64,000 bases of DNA, from the NCBI GenBank assembly GCA_031292565.1, contig JARLGW010000001.1, positions 186,001 through 250,000 of the forward strand. Reading direction: 5' to 3'. Source of the stretch: Paludibacteraceae bacterium (GTDB lineage Bacteria; Bacteroidota; Bacteroidia; Bacteroidales; Paludibacteraceae). How positions within the stretch are numbered: the first letter of the stretch is position 1; every line of letters begins with the position of its first letter. The notes below the pieces were generated by a model, which did not search any database, was not told the DNA's origin, and saw only the letters and a program-made list of their open reading frames with translations. Positions 24,496 through 34,367 of the stretch are shown one piece after another. The position numbers were made by a program, and so were the translations under genes.

Positions 24496-25470
24496 ATGAT
24501 TGAGCGAATTTTTGAACTTCTCGAAGCTGTTGATCCCGTAATCTTTTTCGGGGTGAACAACGGCAATATGCAGCTAATTAAAACCCTGTGTCCCAAGTTA
24601 AAAATCATGGCTCGGGGGCATGTGCTCAAGGTGCTGGGCGATGCCGAGGATGTGTCCGTTTTTGAAGAAATTATAGAAAAGCTGCAAGCATACTGCGGGG
24701 AGTTTAATAAGCTGGAAGAGCAAACCATCATCGACATCATTAAAGGCAACATGCCGCAGGAAGTGAACGTTGACAACCTTATTTTGCACGGTATCAACGG
24801 GAAACCCATTGTAGCCCGCACGCCTAACCAGCAAAAACTGGTGGACGAATACAAAAAAAACGACCTGCTTTTTGCCATCGGCCCTGCCGGGTCGGGGAAA
24901 ACGTACACGGCCATCGCGCTGGCCGTGCGCTCACTCAAAAATAAGCAGGTAAAAAAGATTATACTAAGCCGCCCGGCGGTGGAAGCGGGAGAGAAGCTCG
25001 GCTTCCTGCCCGGCGATATGAAGGAGAAGATAGACCCGTATTTGCAACCGCTTTATGATGCCTTGCAGGACATGATTCCGGGGGCAAAACTCAAGGAATA
25101 CCTCGAAAACGGCACGATACAGATTGCACCCCTCGCTTTTATGCGCGGACGCACCTTGAGCGATGCCATGGTGATACTGGACGAGGCACAAAATACTTCT
25201 ACACAACAAATTAAGATGTTCCTTACCCGCATGGGGATGAACAGTAAGGTGATTGTGACGGGCGACGTAACTCAAATAGACCTACCCCCTTCGCAGAAAT
25301 CGGGACTTATTGATGCCCTACAAATACTAAAAGGCGTAAAAGGCATCTCCAAAATAGAATTCGACATACAGGATATTGTCCGCCACAAGCTGGTAATGCG
25401 CATCGTGGGGGCGTATGATAAGGCGAAGAAAGATAGGGACGAGAAAAAAGAAGAAACTAAAGAAAAGTAA
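24496..25470 (+). CDS. phoH: PhoH-like ATPase
   Basis: 324 residues. The PhoH P-loop domain has LLFAIGPAGSGKTYTAIALA (Walker A about 136), then SRPAVEAGEKLGFLPGDMKE, PLAFMRGRTLSDAMVILDEA (Walker B) and NSKVIVTGDVTQIDLP. PhoH proteins are cytoplasmic ATPases linked to RNA handling and phosphate stress; the exact function in Bacteroidetes is not established. In related genomes phoH commonly sits beside purC (from memory); here an AT-rich foreign-looking gene lies between them. Confidence 0.93.
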   Translation: MIERIFELLEAVDPVIFFGVNNGNMQLIKTLCPKLKIMARGHVLKVLGDAEDVSVFEEIIEKLQAYCGEFNKLEEQTIIDIIKGNMPQEVNVDNLILHGINGKPIVARTPNQQKLVDEYKKNDLLFAIGPAGSGKTYTAIALAVRSLKNKQVKKIILSRPAVEAGEKLGFLPGDMKEKIDPYLQPLYDALQDMIPGAKLKEYLENGTIQIAPLAFMRGRTLSDAMVILDEAQNTSTQQIKMFLTRMGMNSKVIVTGDVTQIDLPPSQKSGLIDALQILKGVKGISKIEFDIQDIVRHKLVMRIVGAYDKAKKDRDEKKEETKEK

Positions 25471-25488
25471 TTTGGAAGCAATAATAAT

Positions 25489-27792
25489 ATGAATATATTT
25501 TCAAATTATCCTAGTATAATAAGCAGTGCAATTATTCCTATGATTATTGCAATATTTGCCTTAGGTTTTCCTTTGCTTATTCAAACAATTGGCAGAATAG
25601 ATGATAAATATAATTCAACTATGCTAATTAAAACATTTAGAAAGGATTGGATTAGTAAATGCTTTTTAACGATTTTGATAGGTGCAATTGTAAGCTATAT
25701 AATCTGGTTATGCCAAATACCTCCTTTACGAGATTGGGGGTGGTTTGTAGATAACTCTGCGCTAATTCTTATTACAATAAGCACTATTGCGCTAATGGCA
25801 ATGACTTTTTTTATTGTCTATCTTACATACATTTACTACGTTCCAGATGAACTACTTAATCGTTTGATAAGGGCATATAATAAAACACATAAACTTTCAA
25901 AGAAAAAATTATACTTTGATGCAATTTCAAAATTACTATATTATTCTATTAACAAAGCTGATGAAGATTTAGCAAGAACTTTGATGCAATTTTATTATGA
26001 TGCTTTCATTTCATTTAGAAAAGATAAAGAAGGACAAATAATTGAGTATCCACAGGAATTTTATAATTCTTTTTTTGAAGCAAATGAATTGATTTGTAAT
26101 AGAAAAAGAAAAACATTCTCTCTTTTTAACAATAGTGCACTATTTGATCTTTTTTTAGACCAATATCAAAAAACAGTTGTTAGTGCTAAAACATACAACT
26201 TTCTTTGGAGACTTATCATACAATCAGTATTATATGACAAAGACGATGTCATAATAGCGTATTGGGGCAAAGCACACCAATTATGTGATTTCTACATGCA
26301 AAACCCTAACGCTGTTTATAATGATAAATATGAGATTCAAAATCAAGCTGAGATAGATAAAAAACAAAGAGAACGCAATGATTTTATAGAATTCCATTAT
26401 GCATTAGGAGGGTTGTTGATGTATAAGCAAAAGTACAACACGATTAAGGAATTAATGTACTATACTCAATCGATACCACCACGTTATGTGCTTGTGCCAG
26501 AAAGTATGGAAGAAGTTATTAACCGATATATGCAAATAGACAGGAATGAAAATAGTAATCCTGTTTATTATGTACAAAGATATTGGTTTCCTGATATTAA
26601 TGGTATAAATGATGATGGCATAATCAGAATGTGGATTAAACGATATATAGCCATTTTATTTATTCGTCAATACACGCTTCAAGAATATTATGTATATTCT
26701 CAACGATTAGAGATGCCTAAACTTCCCCACGATTTATCAGAATTAAAACATTGGGAAGAGGAATTAACAAGTTTAGAGAATTATGTAAATGATTATCTAA
26801 AACAAGAAGATGTTTTAAAAGAATTAGGATTAGAACAACTTTGTAACCAAAATTGGTTTGAAGAAAATAATAAAATCCGGCCATCAGATTTGATTGCAAA
26901 TTTAAAAACAGAAATTGAAAATAAATACAATAAAATAAAAGCAGAACAGCCTATTGCATCTAACAAAGAAAATGAATTTTATGAAGCAACAAAAGATCTT
27001 TTAATACCTATTTTTCAAAAATATAAAGAAATTTTTACAAATAATGAAATAGGTGATTTGTATGAAAAATATTTTATAAATGGACAACATTACACATTAG
27101 ATAAAGCTGCTTTTAGTAGCAATCAAGATATTAGTTATATAAATACTGATTCGATCTCAGCTGAAGCTGTTGCTATGAATTTTCAGTATTACGCACTTAA
27201 TGCTTTGATATTGATAAAACCACAAAAATATTTATTAACAGAAAAAGACTTATTTAAAGCAATAGATAAATTAAATATTTCTAATGATTTTGTACTTATT
27301 TATTTTGGATTGGTTGAGTACTTTAAATTTTATAATATTAGTGGATTAGAAAAGATAAATGATAAATGGTATTATAAAAAAGACAAGGACAAGGACAATG
27401 AAATAGAAATCATTGAAATAGATAATTATATAAATGATTTAGTTAGCCAATCGGCCTTTATTTTGAGAAAAAAAGATTTACCCAATATGATTTTCAATAA
27501 AGTAAAGGAAGAAACTATACAAAAATATCACTTTTGTGAACCAATAGACGAAACATTCAATATCTATGCAAAAATAAACGACCTTAATAAAGAAGATAAC
27601 GAAGAAATAAGAAAAGAAGCAGAACAAAATAACAATCAGGTAGATCTATCACAAAAGGTTTTAGCATGTGTAGATATAAATGTAGAAATACAATACAAAC
27701 CAAACGCAAAATGTATTCAATTGAAAGTTTTCTCTCAATTCGATGATAGAGGAAAAGCAAATGAAATCGAAGATGTTAAAACAATTTGGTAA
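25489..27792 (+). CDS. Uncharacterised 767-residue membrane-anchored protein, AT-rich orphan
   Basis: I do not recognise a named family. Three hydrophobic helices near the N-terminus (about 10-34, 57-76 and 90-117) bracket a conserved-looking segment IGRIDDKYNST. The remaining 650 residues look cytoplasmic and helical, rich in Lys, Asn, Ile, Tyr and Glu, with Asn/Glu/Lys-rich stretches (for example 425-520). There is no P-loop, nuclease, TIR or protease motif I can see. The gene is clearly more AT-rich than its neighbours, starts 18 bp after phoH and ends 36 bp before purC, so it was probably acquired into an existing gene pair. Plausible roles include phage defence or a membrane sensor, but this is guesswork. 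Confidence 0.85.
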   Translation: MNIFSNYPSIISSAIIPMIIAIFALGFPLLIQTIGRIDDKYNSTMLIKTFRKDWISKCFLTILIGAIVSYIIWLCQIPPLRDWGWFVDNSALILITISTIALMAMTFFIVYLTYIYYVPDELLNRLIRAYNKTHKLSKKKLYFDAISKLLYYSINKADEDLARTLMQFYYDAFISFRKDKEGQIIEYPQEFYNSFFEANELICNRKRKTFSLFNNSALFDLFLDQYQKTVVSAKTYNFLWRLIIQSVLYDKDDVIIAYWGKAHQLCDFYMQNPNAVYNDKYEIQNQAEIDKKQRERNDFIEFHYALGGLLMYKQKYNTIKELMYYTQSIPPRYVLVPESMEEVINRYMQIDRNENSNPVYYVQRYWFPDINGINDDGIIRMWIKRYIAILFIRQYTLQEYYVYSQRLEMPKLPHDLSELKHWEEELTSLENYVNDYLKQEDVLKELGLEQLCNQNWFEENNKIRPSDLIANLKTEIENKYNKIKAEQPIASNKENEFYEATKDLLIPIFQKYKEIFTNNEIGDLYEKYFINGQHYTLDKAAFSSNQDISYINTDSISAEAVAMNFQYYALNALILIKPQKYLLTEKDLFKAIDKLNISNDFVLIYFGLVEYFKFYNISGLEKINDKWYYKKDKDKDNEIEIIEIDNYINDLVSQSAFILRKKDLPNMIFNKVKEETIQKYHFCEPIDETFNIYAKINDLNKEDNEEIRKEAEQNNNQVDLSQKVLACVDINVEIQYKPNAKCIQLKVFSQFDDRGKANEIEDVKTIW

Positions 27793-27828
27793 TTCAATTA
27801 ATCAAATCCAAATACTAACTCATAAATT

Positions 27829-28776
27829 ATGAAACAAGCATTAACAAAAACAGACTTTAATTTTCCCGAACAAACGGGGGTGTATCACGGCAAGGTGCGT
27901 GATGTATATTCAATTGGTGATAAACTGGTTATGGTGGCTACCGACCGCATCTCTGCTTTCGACGTTATCCTGCCCGAAGGTATTCCTTACAAAGGACAGA
28001 TGTTGAACCAAATTGCAGCTAAGTTTTTAGACTTAACGTCGGACATCGTGCCTAACTGGAAAATGGCTACGCCCGACCCTATGGTAACCGTAGGTTTGCG
28101 TTGCGAAGGTTTCCCCGTGGAAATGATCGTGCGCGGATACCTTTGTGGAAGCGCATGGCGTACCTACAAAAGCGGCGTTCGCGAAATTTGCGGCGTGAAA
28201 ATTCCTGATGGAATGAAAGAAAATCAGGCTTTCGCAACACCTATTATCACGCCCTCAACCAAAGCCGAGCAAGGTTTGCACGACGAGGACATCAGCAAGG
28301 AAGAAATCCTGAAACAAGGTCTTGTTTCAGCCGAAGATTATGCTTTGCTAGAGAAATACACCTTGGCCTTGTTTGCAAGAGGTTCGGAATATGCTGCCCA
28401 AAAAGGCCTGATATTGGTTGATACAAAATACGAGTTTGGAAAACACGACGGCAAAATTTACTTGATAGACGAAATACATACGCCGGACTCTTCCCGTTAT
28501 TTCTATTCCAAAGGTTATAAAGAACTCTTTGAGAAAGGGGAGGCACAAAAACAATTATCGAAGGAATTTGTACGCGAATGGTTGATGGAAAACGGTTTTC
28601 AGGGCAAAGAAGGGCAAACGGTACCCGAAATGACCCCGGCCATTGTAGCCGGCATTAGCGAACGCTACATTGAGCTTTATGAAAACATAGTAGGCGAAAA
28701 GTTCGTGAAAGAAGATATTTCGGACATACCTACAAGAATTGAGAAAAATATTTTAGCTTATTTAAAATCTTTGTAA
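27829..28776 (+). CDS. purC: Phosphoribosylaminoimidazole-succinocarboxamide synthase
   Basis: 315 residues, SAICAR synthetase: [77 protein letters not shown] and [10 protein letters not shown]. It joins CAIR and aspartate using ATP in purine synthesis. It is longer than the bacterial 240-residue form and closer to the longer yeast-like form. A terminator follows. Confidence 0.95.
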   Translation: MKQALTKTDFNFPEQTGVYHGKVRDVYSIGDKLVMVATDRISAFDVILPEGIPYKGQMLNQIAAKFLDLTSDIVPNWKMATPDPMVTVGLRCEGFPVEMIVRGYLCGSAWRTYKSGVREICGVKIPDGMKENQAFATPIITPSTKAEQGLHDEDISKEEILKQGLVSAEDYALLEKYTLALFARGSEYAAQKGLILVDTKYEFGKHDGKIYLIDEIHTPDSSRYFYSKGYKELFEKGEAQKQLSKEFVREWLMENGFQGKEGQTVPEMTPAIVAGISERYIELYENIVGEKFVKEDISDIPTRIEKNILAYLKSL

Positions 28777-28785
28777 TCAAGCAAA

Positions 28786-28819
28786 AGTAGAGCCTACAAC
28801 CCACGGGTGAGGCTCTACT
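28786..28819 (+). terminator. Terminator of purC
   Basis: AGTAGAGCCT (28786-28795) and AGGCTCTACT (28810-28819) pair perfectly. Outer AAGC and GCTT extend the stem, and a T-run follows near 28827-28833. Confidence 0.85.
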
Positions 28820-28842
28820 CGCTTAATTTTTTTCATCAAGGA

Positions 28843-28873
28843 TTTGCAAATAACAAAAAGAGGCGTATCTTTG
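28843..28873 (+). promoter_or_regulatory. Promoter of tRNA-Ser
   Basis: TTTG (28843-28846), 19 bp, TATCTTTG (28866-28873): a complete Bacteroidetes primary-sigma promoter that would start RNA within a few bases of the tRNA. Confidence 0.8.
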
Positions 28874-28883
28874 CACCGCTTTT

Positions 28884-28973
28884 GGAGAGATGGCAGAGTG
28901 ATCGATTGCGACGGTCTTGAAAACCGCTGAACTGTTAAAGGTTCCGGGGGTTTGAATCCCTCTCTCTCCGCCA
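28884..28973 (+). tRNA. tRNA-Ser (UGA)
   Basis: Acceptor arms GGAGAGA (28884-28890) and TCTCTCC (28963-28969), discriminator G, encoded CCA. Anticodon loop CTTGAAA has anticodon TGA. The T-loop TTTGAATCC is present, and the extra arm (CTGAACTG...) is long, as expected for class II serine tRNA. Confidence 0.95.
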
Positions 28974-28977
28974 AAAG

Positions 28978-29009
28978 AAAAGGTTGCAAGTTTAGGCTTG
29001 CAGCCTTTT
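28978..29009 (+). terminator. Terminator of tRNA-Ser
   Basis: AAAAGGTTGCAAG (28978-28990) and CTTGCAGCCTTTT (28997-29009) pair with one G-T wobble across a 6-nt loop, followed by T6. Confidence 0.85.
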
Positions 29010-29063
29010 TTGTTTTTTAACGCCATCATCAACATTGTATGGCGTTAATATGTTTTAAATGCT

Positions 29064-29825
29064 ATGAGAAAAATCTGTTTACTTTTAGCCTCCTTCTCTT
29101 TGTTTGTAGCCTGCACCAACAAGAGCAAGCAAATAGAGCCCGCTCAGCCAGTTTCTGCCAATAAAGTAATAGTTGACTGCAATTACACCTTCGAGCAAGC
29201 CGTGGAGGGCTGTAACGCGCCCAAATCGATACTAGAGCAATTGATATTGCTACCAGTGAAATATTACTCCACCGATGGCAACATACACCAAGGGCAAATA
29301 GTAACCAATAAAGAAATTGCCGCGGACGTGACCTACATGTTCAACTTCATGCTGAAAGAACATTTCCCGGTGGCGCATGCCATACCCATAGTGAAATACG
29401 GTTGGAACGACGATTTGTCGATGCAGGACAACAACACTTCCAGCTTTTGTTACCGCGACGTAAGCTATTCGCTCCATGCACGCGGGTTGGCTATCGACAT
29501 CAACCCGTATTTTAATCCCGTGATTTGGAAGCCGGGGTGGAATAGGGTGGATAAACCACAGGGAGCGGTACACAACCCGGCGGTAAAAGGCACTTTCATG
29601 GAAGATAGTCCGGTGGTGTTGGAGTTTGAAAAGTTGCATTTCCATTGGGGAGGCAAGTTTTCGGCCAAATCAGATTTCCATCATTTTGAAAAAGGCGGAT
29701 ACTACCGACCCAAAGCTGCTGCAACCGACAGTCTAAGTGAGGATTCGTACCAATCGCCCGAAGATGAACCCGTCAGCCCCAAGAATAGCAATGAAGAGCC
29801 CGAAAATAATCAGCCACAAGAATAA
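29064..29825 (+). CDS. M15-family (VanY-like) D,D-carboxypeptidase-type lipoprotein
   Basis: 253 residues with a lipoprotein signal peptide (MRKICLLLASFSLFVAC, Cys17). The M15 zinc site is visible: SLHARGLAIDINPYFNP (SxHxxGxAxDI, zinc His and Asp) and the later FEKLHFHWGGKF. A Pro/Glu/Asn-rich tail follows. Members trim D-Ala from peptidoglycan stem peptides or act as cell-wall endopeptidases at the outer membrane or periplasm. Monocistronic, between tRNA-Ser and tex. Confidence 0.82.
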   Translation: MRKICLLLASFSLFVACTNKSKQIEPAQPVSANKVIVDCNYTFEQAVEGCNAPKSILEQLILLPVKYYSTDGNIHQGQIVTNKEIAADVTYMFNFMLKEHFPVAHAIPIVKYGWNDDLSMQDNNTSSFCYRDVSYSLHARGLAIDINPYFNPVIWKPGWNRVDKPQGAVHNPAVKGTFMEDSPVVLEFEKLHFHWGGKFSAKSDFHHFEKGGYYRPKAAATDSLSEDSYQSPEDEPVSPKNSNEEPENNQPQE

Positions 29826-30003
29826 CTTATCAACAAATGGAGAAAAATAGCCGGTTCTATGCTCGTTAAATTCTTCAATATTCTATTTTTGCCGTAAGAA
29901 ATAAATATATTTATCCCCTCACGGGGAACAGGTTGTTCTCGTTTCGCTTTTCTATTGATATATATTGCCTACGGCAAAAACACACTATTGCTTAACTCAT
30001 TAT

Positions 30004-32130
30004 ATGGAACAATTTATCACCCTTATTGCATCGGCCTTACACCTGAAAGAGAAGCAGGTGGCCAATACCATAAAACTACTTACCGAAGGAGCTACCATCC
30101 CGTTTATAAGCCGCTACCGCAAGGAAATGACGGAGAATATGGACGAAGTGCAGGTAGCAGCAGTCAAAGAGCAATATGATAAGCTTTGCGAACTGGACAA
30201 ACGCAAAAATAGCATTCTGAAATCAATCGAAGAGCAGGATAAGTTAACGCCCGAATTGCGCCTTCGCATACAGAATTGCTGGAATATTACAGAACTGGAG
30301 GACATCTACCTGCCTTATAAGCCCAAACGCCGCACACGTGCCGAAATAGCCCGTGAAAAAGGCTTGGAACCATTGGCTAAGGTACTGATGCGCCAAACGG
30401 AAAACAACGTAAATGAAATAGCAACCCGCTTCGTGACCAAAGAAGTGCCCAACATAGAGGAGGTTTTGAAAGGTGCGCGCGACATCATGGCGGAATGGAT
30501 TAACGAAAGTGAAGCCGCCCGAAACAGCATCCGAAATATTTTTGCCCGCAATGCCGTGATTGCCTCCCGTGTGATTAAAGGCAAGGAAGAGGAAGGGCAG
30601 AAATACAAAGATTATTTTAAGATGGACGAATTGCTGCACAAATGCTCGTCGCACCGCTTGCTGGCGATGCGCCGTGGCGAAGCCGAAGGCTTTTTGCGCG
30701 TGTCCGTTTCGCCGGAAGAAGCACCTTGCTTAGAACGTCTGGAGAAAATATTCATCAAAGGAGTATCGCTATCATCTATACAAGTAAGTGAATCTATTAC
30801 TGATTCTTACAAACGATTACTTAAACCATCTATTGAAACTGAATTTGCCAATATAAGCAAGGAAAAAGCGGACACGGAAGCTATTCGTGTGTTTGCCGAG
30901 AACCTGCATCAACTATTGCTATCACCCCCATTGGGACAAAAGCGAGTGCTAGGTGTTGATCCCGGTTACCGCACAGGCTGTAAGCTTGTTTGCTTGGATG
31001 CACAAGGTAATTTGGTGCACAACGAAACCATCTACCCGCATCCACCTCAGAATGAATACACGCAAGCTTCACGCAAGATACAAAAATTGGTGGAATCGTA
31101 TGATATTCAAGCTATTGCTATTGGTAATGGTACGGCCAGCCGGGAAACAGAACAGTTTATCCAAAATATCCGCTACGACCGCGAGGTTAAGGTATTCGTG
31201 GTAAGCGAAAACGGGGCTTCTATCTATTCCGCCTCCAAAGTTGCTCGTGATGAATTTCCCGAATATGATGTTACGGTGCGTGGGGCTGTTTCGATTGGCC
31301 GACGACTGATGGATCCGCTGGCTGAGCTGGTGAAAATCGACCCAAAATCAATAGGAGTGGGGCAATACCAACATGACGTGGATCAAAATAGATTGAAAAC
31401 GGCGTTGGATCAAACAGTGGAGAGCTGTGTAAACAAAGTGGGTGTGGATTTGAACACGGCCAGCAAACACTTGCTTACCTACATTTCAGGCCTTGGGCCA
31501 CAACTAGCTCAAAACGTGGTGGATTATCGCACGCAAAACGGGGCTTTCAAAAACCGTAAGGAACTATTAAAAGTAGCTAAAATGGGGGCGAAGACCTTTG
31601 AGCAATGTGCGGGCTTCCTACGTATTCGCAATGGCGAGAACCCGTTGGACAATTCGGCGGTTCACCCAGAAAGTTACACTGTCGTGGAGAAAATGGCCAA
31701 ATCGCTAGGCATTTCTATTGCTGAATTAATTGAAAATAAGGAACTTAAAAAGGATATTAAGCTGAGCGATTATGTTACAGACAAGGTGGGATTGCCAACA
31801 CTGAACGACATTATGCAGGAGCTTGACAAACCGGGACGTGATCCACGCCAAGGCATCAAGGTATTTGAATTTGACCCGACGGTGAAAAAAATAGAGGATT
31901 TGAAAGTGGGACAGGTGCTGCCTGGAATTATTACCAACATTACTAACTTCGGGGCTTTTGTGGATGTGGGCATCAAGGAAAACGGATTGGTACATGTATC
32001 GAACATGGCCGACCGATTCGTGAGCGATCCGACGGAAATTGTAAAACTACATCAACACGTGCAGGTAAAAGTGCTCGAGGTGGATATTGCACGCAAACGA
32101 GTACAATTGAGCATGAAAGACAATTCATAA
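30004..32130 (+). CDS. tex: Tex, RNA-binding transcription accessory protein
   Basis: The preferred start is the ATG at 30004 (708 residues, MEQFITLIASAL); an in-frame start at 29965 is outside the family. Tex layout: N-terminal helical region with EGATIPFISRYRKEMT, the YqgF-like RNase H domain from about 305 (RVLGVDPGYRTGCKLV), helix-hairpin-helix segments (KHLLTYISGLGPQLAQNVV) and a C-terminal S1 domain (about 635-705, VLPGIITNITNFGAFVDVG). It binds RNA or polymerase. A -7-like TATTTTTG lies at 29884-29891. Confidence 0.95.
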   Translation: MEQFITLIASALHLKEKQVANTIKLLTEGATIPFISRYRKEMTENMDEVQVAAVKEQYDKLCELDKRKNSILKSIEEQDKLTPELRLRIQNCWNITELEDIYLPYKPKRRTRAEIAREKGLEPLAKVLMRQTENNVNEIATRFVTKEVPNIEEVLKGARDIMAEWINESEAARNSIRNIFARNAVIASRVIKGKEEEGQKYKDYFKMDELLHKCSSHRLLAMRRGEAEGFLRVSVSPEEAPCLERLEKIFIKGVSLSSIQVSESITDSYKRLLKPSIETEFANISKEKADTEAIRVFAENLHQLLLSPPLGQKRVLGVDPGYRTGCKLVCLDAQGNLVHNETIYPHPPQNEYTQASRKIQKLVESYDIQAIAIGNGTASRETEQFIQNIRYDREVKVFVVSENGASIYSASKVARDEFPEYDVTVRGAVSIGRRLMDPLAELVKIDPKSIGVGQYQHDVDQNRLKTALDQTVESCVNKVGVDLNTASKHLLTYISGLGPQLAQNVVDYRTQNGAFKNRKELLKVAKMGAKTFEQCAGFLRIRNGENPLDNSAVHPESYTVVEKMAKSLGISIAELIENKELKKDIKLSDYVTDKVGLPTLNDIMQELDKPGRDPRQGIKVFEFDPTVKKIEDLKVGQVLPGIITNITNFGAFVDVGIKENGLVHVSNMADRFVSDPTEIVKLHQHVQVKVLEVDIARKRVQLSMKDNS

Positions 32131-32270
32131 TTCACAATTTATAATTATTGATCTAGCCTTTCATACTAATGTTTATTAGCAGATATCTTATTTACAATAT
32201 ATTACAATTTTACAAGTGTTAATTTTTAAAACAATCCTGGCATTTGAATTTCAATTGTCAGATTTATATA

Positions 32271-32278
32271 TAACTTTG
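32271..32278 (+). promoter_or_regulatory. -7 element ahead of riboswitch 2
   Basis: TAACTTTG fits TAnnTTTG and would start transcription at about the first base of the riboswitch P1 helix. Confidence 0.5.
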
Positions 32279-32280
32279 CC

Positions 32281-32483
32281 AGCGTTTTGGTATCGTATTA
32301 TTCTTTCTATGAATAGATGCGATAAAAGGGAATCCTGTGAGAATCAGGAACAGTACCCGCTGCTGTAATTCCGTTCCGATATGAAAATCGGAAAAAGCTT
32401 TTAGCAACCCAGCCACTGCCCCGATTTTTCGGGATGGGAAGGCGCTAAAAGTCGGATAAGTCAGAAGACCTGCCATAAACGCT
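32281..32483 (+). ncRNA. Cobalamin riboswitch upstream of DUF4465-type lipoprotein
   Basis: AGCGTTT (32281-32287) pairs with AAACGCT (32477-32483) to close P1. Inside, in order: AAAAGGGAATCCTGTGAGAA and its paired CAGGA, the core ACCCGCTGCTGTAA, TTCCGATATGAAAATCGGAA, GATGGGAAGGCG and the B12-box region AGAAGACCTGCC. The arrangement matches the riboswitch at 17404-17591, including the TTCCGAT hairpin. The remaining leader to 32636 has no clear terminator. Confidence 0.93.
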
Positions 32484-32636
32484 ATTTTACAATCCTATTG
32501 CTTTCGGGACTAAAAGCAGGAGAGAACTATTGGACTACCTTCAATTTTTTTCATCCGTCATTTTGTTTCCTATTGTAATAGATTGATTGTTTAGGTATTG
32601 AATCACAATTATTTACTAAACACAAATATTACAATT

Positions 32637-33371
32637 ATGAAAAAGACCAGACTCATTCTGTTTATTGCCGTTATTACCTCGGTGAACCTGTTATTTTCCT
32701 CATGCTCCAAAGATAAAGATGATGAAGAAGCAGCGATAAGCAGTACAACCGCCAACACGGAGCAAACCGCTACCATCGATTTTGAAGATGTTACCGTGGA
32801 TTCGATCTTATACAAAGCATCATTTACCAGCGGTATTATTACATTTAAAAACGTGTACACTTCTTCATGGGATTCTTGGATAGGATTTGCCTGCTCAACC
32901 AAAACAGATACTGTAACAGCAGGCTCCACCAACCAATACAGTTCTTATGCGGGTAGTGGGGCAGGCAACTCTAAAAAATTTGGAATAGCATACAGCGATT
33001 CGGCTACATTTTACTTTGGTGCAGGAATTTCGCACAAAATCAACAGCTTAATGCTGACCAACAACACGTATGCTGGTTTATCCATGAAAAACGGAGATTC
33101 TTATTCTAAGAAATTTGTTTCGGGCGATTATTACAAGGTAACCATCACTGGTATTTCTACAAATGGAGCCATAACTGGGAGAATTGATTACTATTTGGCC
33201 GATTTCAGAAGCGGGAAGTCTTTTATTTGCAAAAATTGGGTTGCTGTTGATTTGTCGGGCCTTGGAAGCGTAAATAAGCTGATATTCACGTTTGCATCCA
33301 CTGATAATGGTTCTTACGGAATGAATACTCCTGCTTATGTTTGTGTTGACAACATCGTGTACGTTAAATAA
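32637..33371 (+). CDS. DUF4465-like lipoprotein under cobalamin riboswitch control
   Basis: 244 residues from the ATG at 32637. Lipoprotein signal MKKTRLILFIAVITSVNLLF with Cys23 (FSSC), then an acidic SKDKDDEEA stretch typical of surface export in Bacteroidetes, and a beta-rich domain: ATIDFEDVTVDSIL, SSWDSWIGFACSTKTD, NNTYAGLSMKNGDSYS, YYLADFRSGKSF and PAYVCVDNIVYVK. The pattern fits DUF4465. From memory, B12-binding surface lipoproteins of gut Bacteroides (BtuH) fall in or near this family. Riboswitch control makes a role in corrinoid capture likely. Confidence 0.82.
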   Translation: MKKTRLILFIAVITSVNLLFSSCSKDKDDEEAAISSTTANTEQTATIDFEDVTVDSILYKASFTSGIITFKNVYTSSWDSWIGFACSTKTDTVTAGSTNQYSSYAGSGAGNSKKFGIAYSDSATFYFGAGISHKINSLMLTNNTYAGLSMKNGDSYSKKFVSGDYYKVTITGISTNGAITGRIDYYLADFRSGKSFICKNWVAVDLSGLGSVNKLIFTFASTDNGSYGMNTPAYVCVDNIVYVK

Positions 33372-33412
33372 TACATTTTTATCTGCCAAGATATAGAAGT
33401 GTTTTTTGTGAG

Positions 33413-33439
33413 AAGGCTGTTCTTAATAGGAACAGCCTT
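33413..33439 (+). terminator. Terminator after the riboswitch-controlled lipoprotein
   Basis: AAGGCTGTTC (33413-33422) and GAACAGCCTT (33430-33439) pair perfectly around a 7-nt loop, followed by a T-rich stretch. Confidence 0.85.
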
Positions 33440-33489
33440 TCTGTTTTTCTACAATTTTTATGTATCATTGCAGTTAAATATATTCAATC

Positions 33490-34194
33490 ATGCTAGAACA
33501 TCTTATTGCATTCGACAAATCTCTTTTACTTAGTATTAATGGTTGTCATAACGATTTTTTCGACCATTTCTTCTGGATATTCACCCATCTGCAAACATGG
33601 ATACCTACCTTGCTTGTATTCCTGTTCTTTGTTATTCAGACAAAAAAAAGAGAAGCTGTATTTATTTTGCTGGGGTTGGTTCTCACCATCGTGCTGTCCG
33701 ATCAAATTTCATCATCCATAATAAAACCCATTTTTGAACGATTCCGCCCCTCACACGACCCGTCGTTGACCGGATTGGTACATTTGGTTAAGAACTATGC
33801 TGGAGGGCGGTATGGGTTTGTATCGTCGCACTCGGCCAACTCTTTTGGTGTAGCTCTTTTTATAAGCCTCTTATTCAGAAACAAGGTGTTAAGCATCAGT
33901 TTTTTTTGCTGGGCTTTTCTTAATTCTTATTCAAGAATTTACCTTGGCGTTCATTTTCCATTCGACATTTTAGGCGGAGCTTTGGTAGGTTTAGGTGCAG
34001 CTTATTTATCCTTTTATTTACTCAAGAGGTTTCGCCCTATTAGTTTACAAGCCCCATTGAAAAGAGAAAATTATCTTATCATAAACCAACATGGATTTAG
34101 TAACAAACAAGTTTATAGCCTAACCGGGGTTTTGCTATTTTCAATTATATTAATAGCCGCGTTAAACAATGTTTTATTTCCACTGTTCAAATAA
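33490..34194 (+). CDS. PAP2-family membrane phosphatase (undecaprenyl-PP or lipid A phosphatase-like)
   Basis: 234 residues, about six membrane helices. PAP2 motifs: KPIFERFRPSHDP (KxxxxxRP), SSHSANSFG (with SSH where most members have PSGH) and SRIYLGVHFPFDILGGA. These enzymes act at the inner membrane on undecaprenyl diphosphate, lipid A or other lipid phosphates; the substrate is not readable here. Separate from the PAP2 gene at 18943, which has a signal peptide and fewer hydrophobic segments. Confidence 0.87.
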   Translation: MLEHLIAFDKSLLLSINGCHNDFFDHFFWIFTHLQTWIPTLLVFLFFVIQTKKREAVFILLGLVLTIVLSDQISSSIIKPIFERFRPSHDPSLTGLVHLVKNYAGGRYGFVSSHSANSFGVALFISLLFRNKVLSISFFCWAFLNSYSRIYLGVHFPFDILGGALVGLGAAYLSFYLLKRFRPISLQAPLKRENYLIINQHGFSNKQVYSLTGVLLFSIILIAALNNVLFPLFK

Positions 34195-34367
34195 TATGTT
34201 ATCAAACATAGGATGTGTGCATTCTATTAATTGAAAAGGGAATAGGCTGATATTCAGGTTTATTTTGATAAAAAAATCATTAAAATATTTTGATAAAAAA
34301 GCAGAATGAATTAAATTTAAAGCATAAATAAATCACCAATTTATTAACCCTATAAAAATTAACGGCT

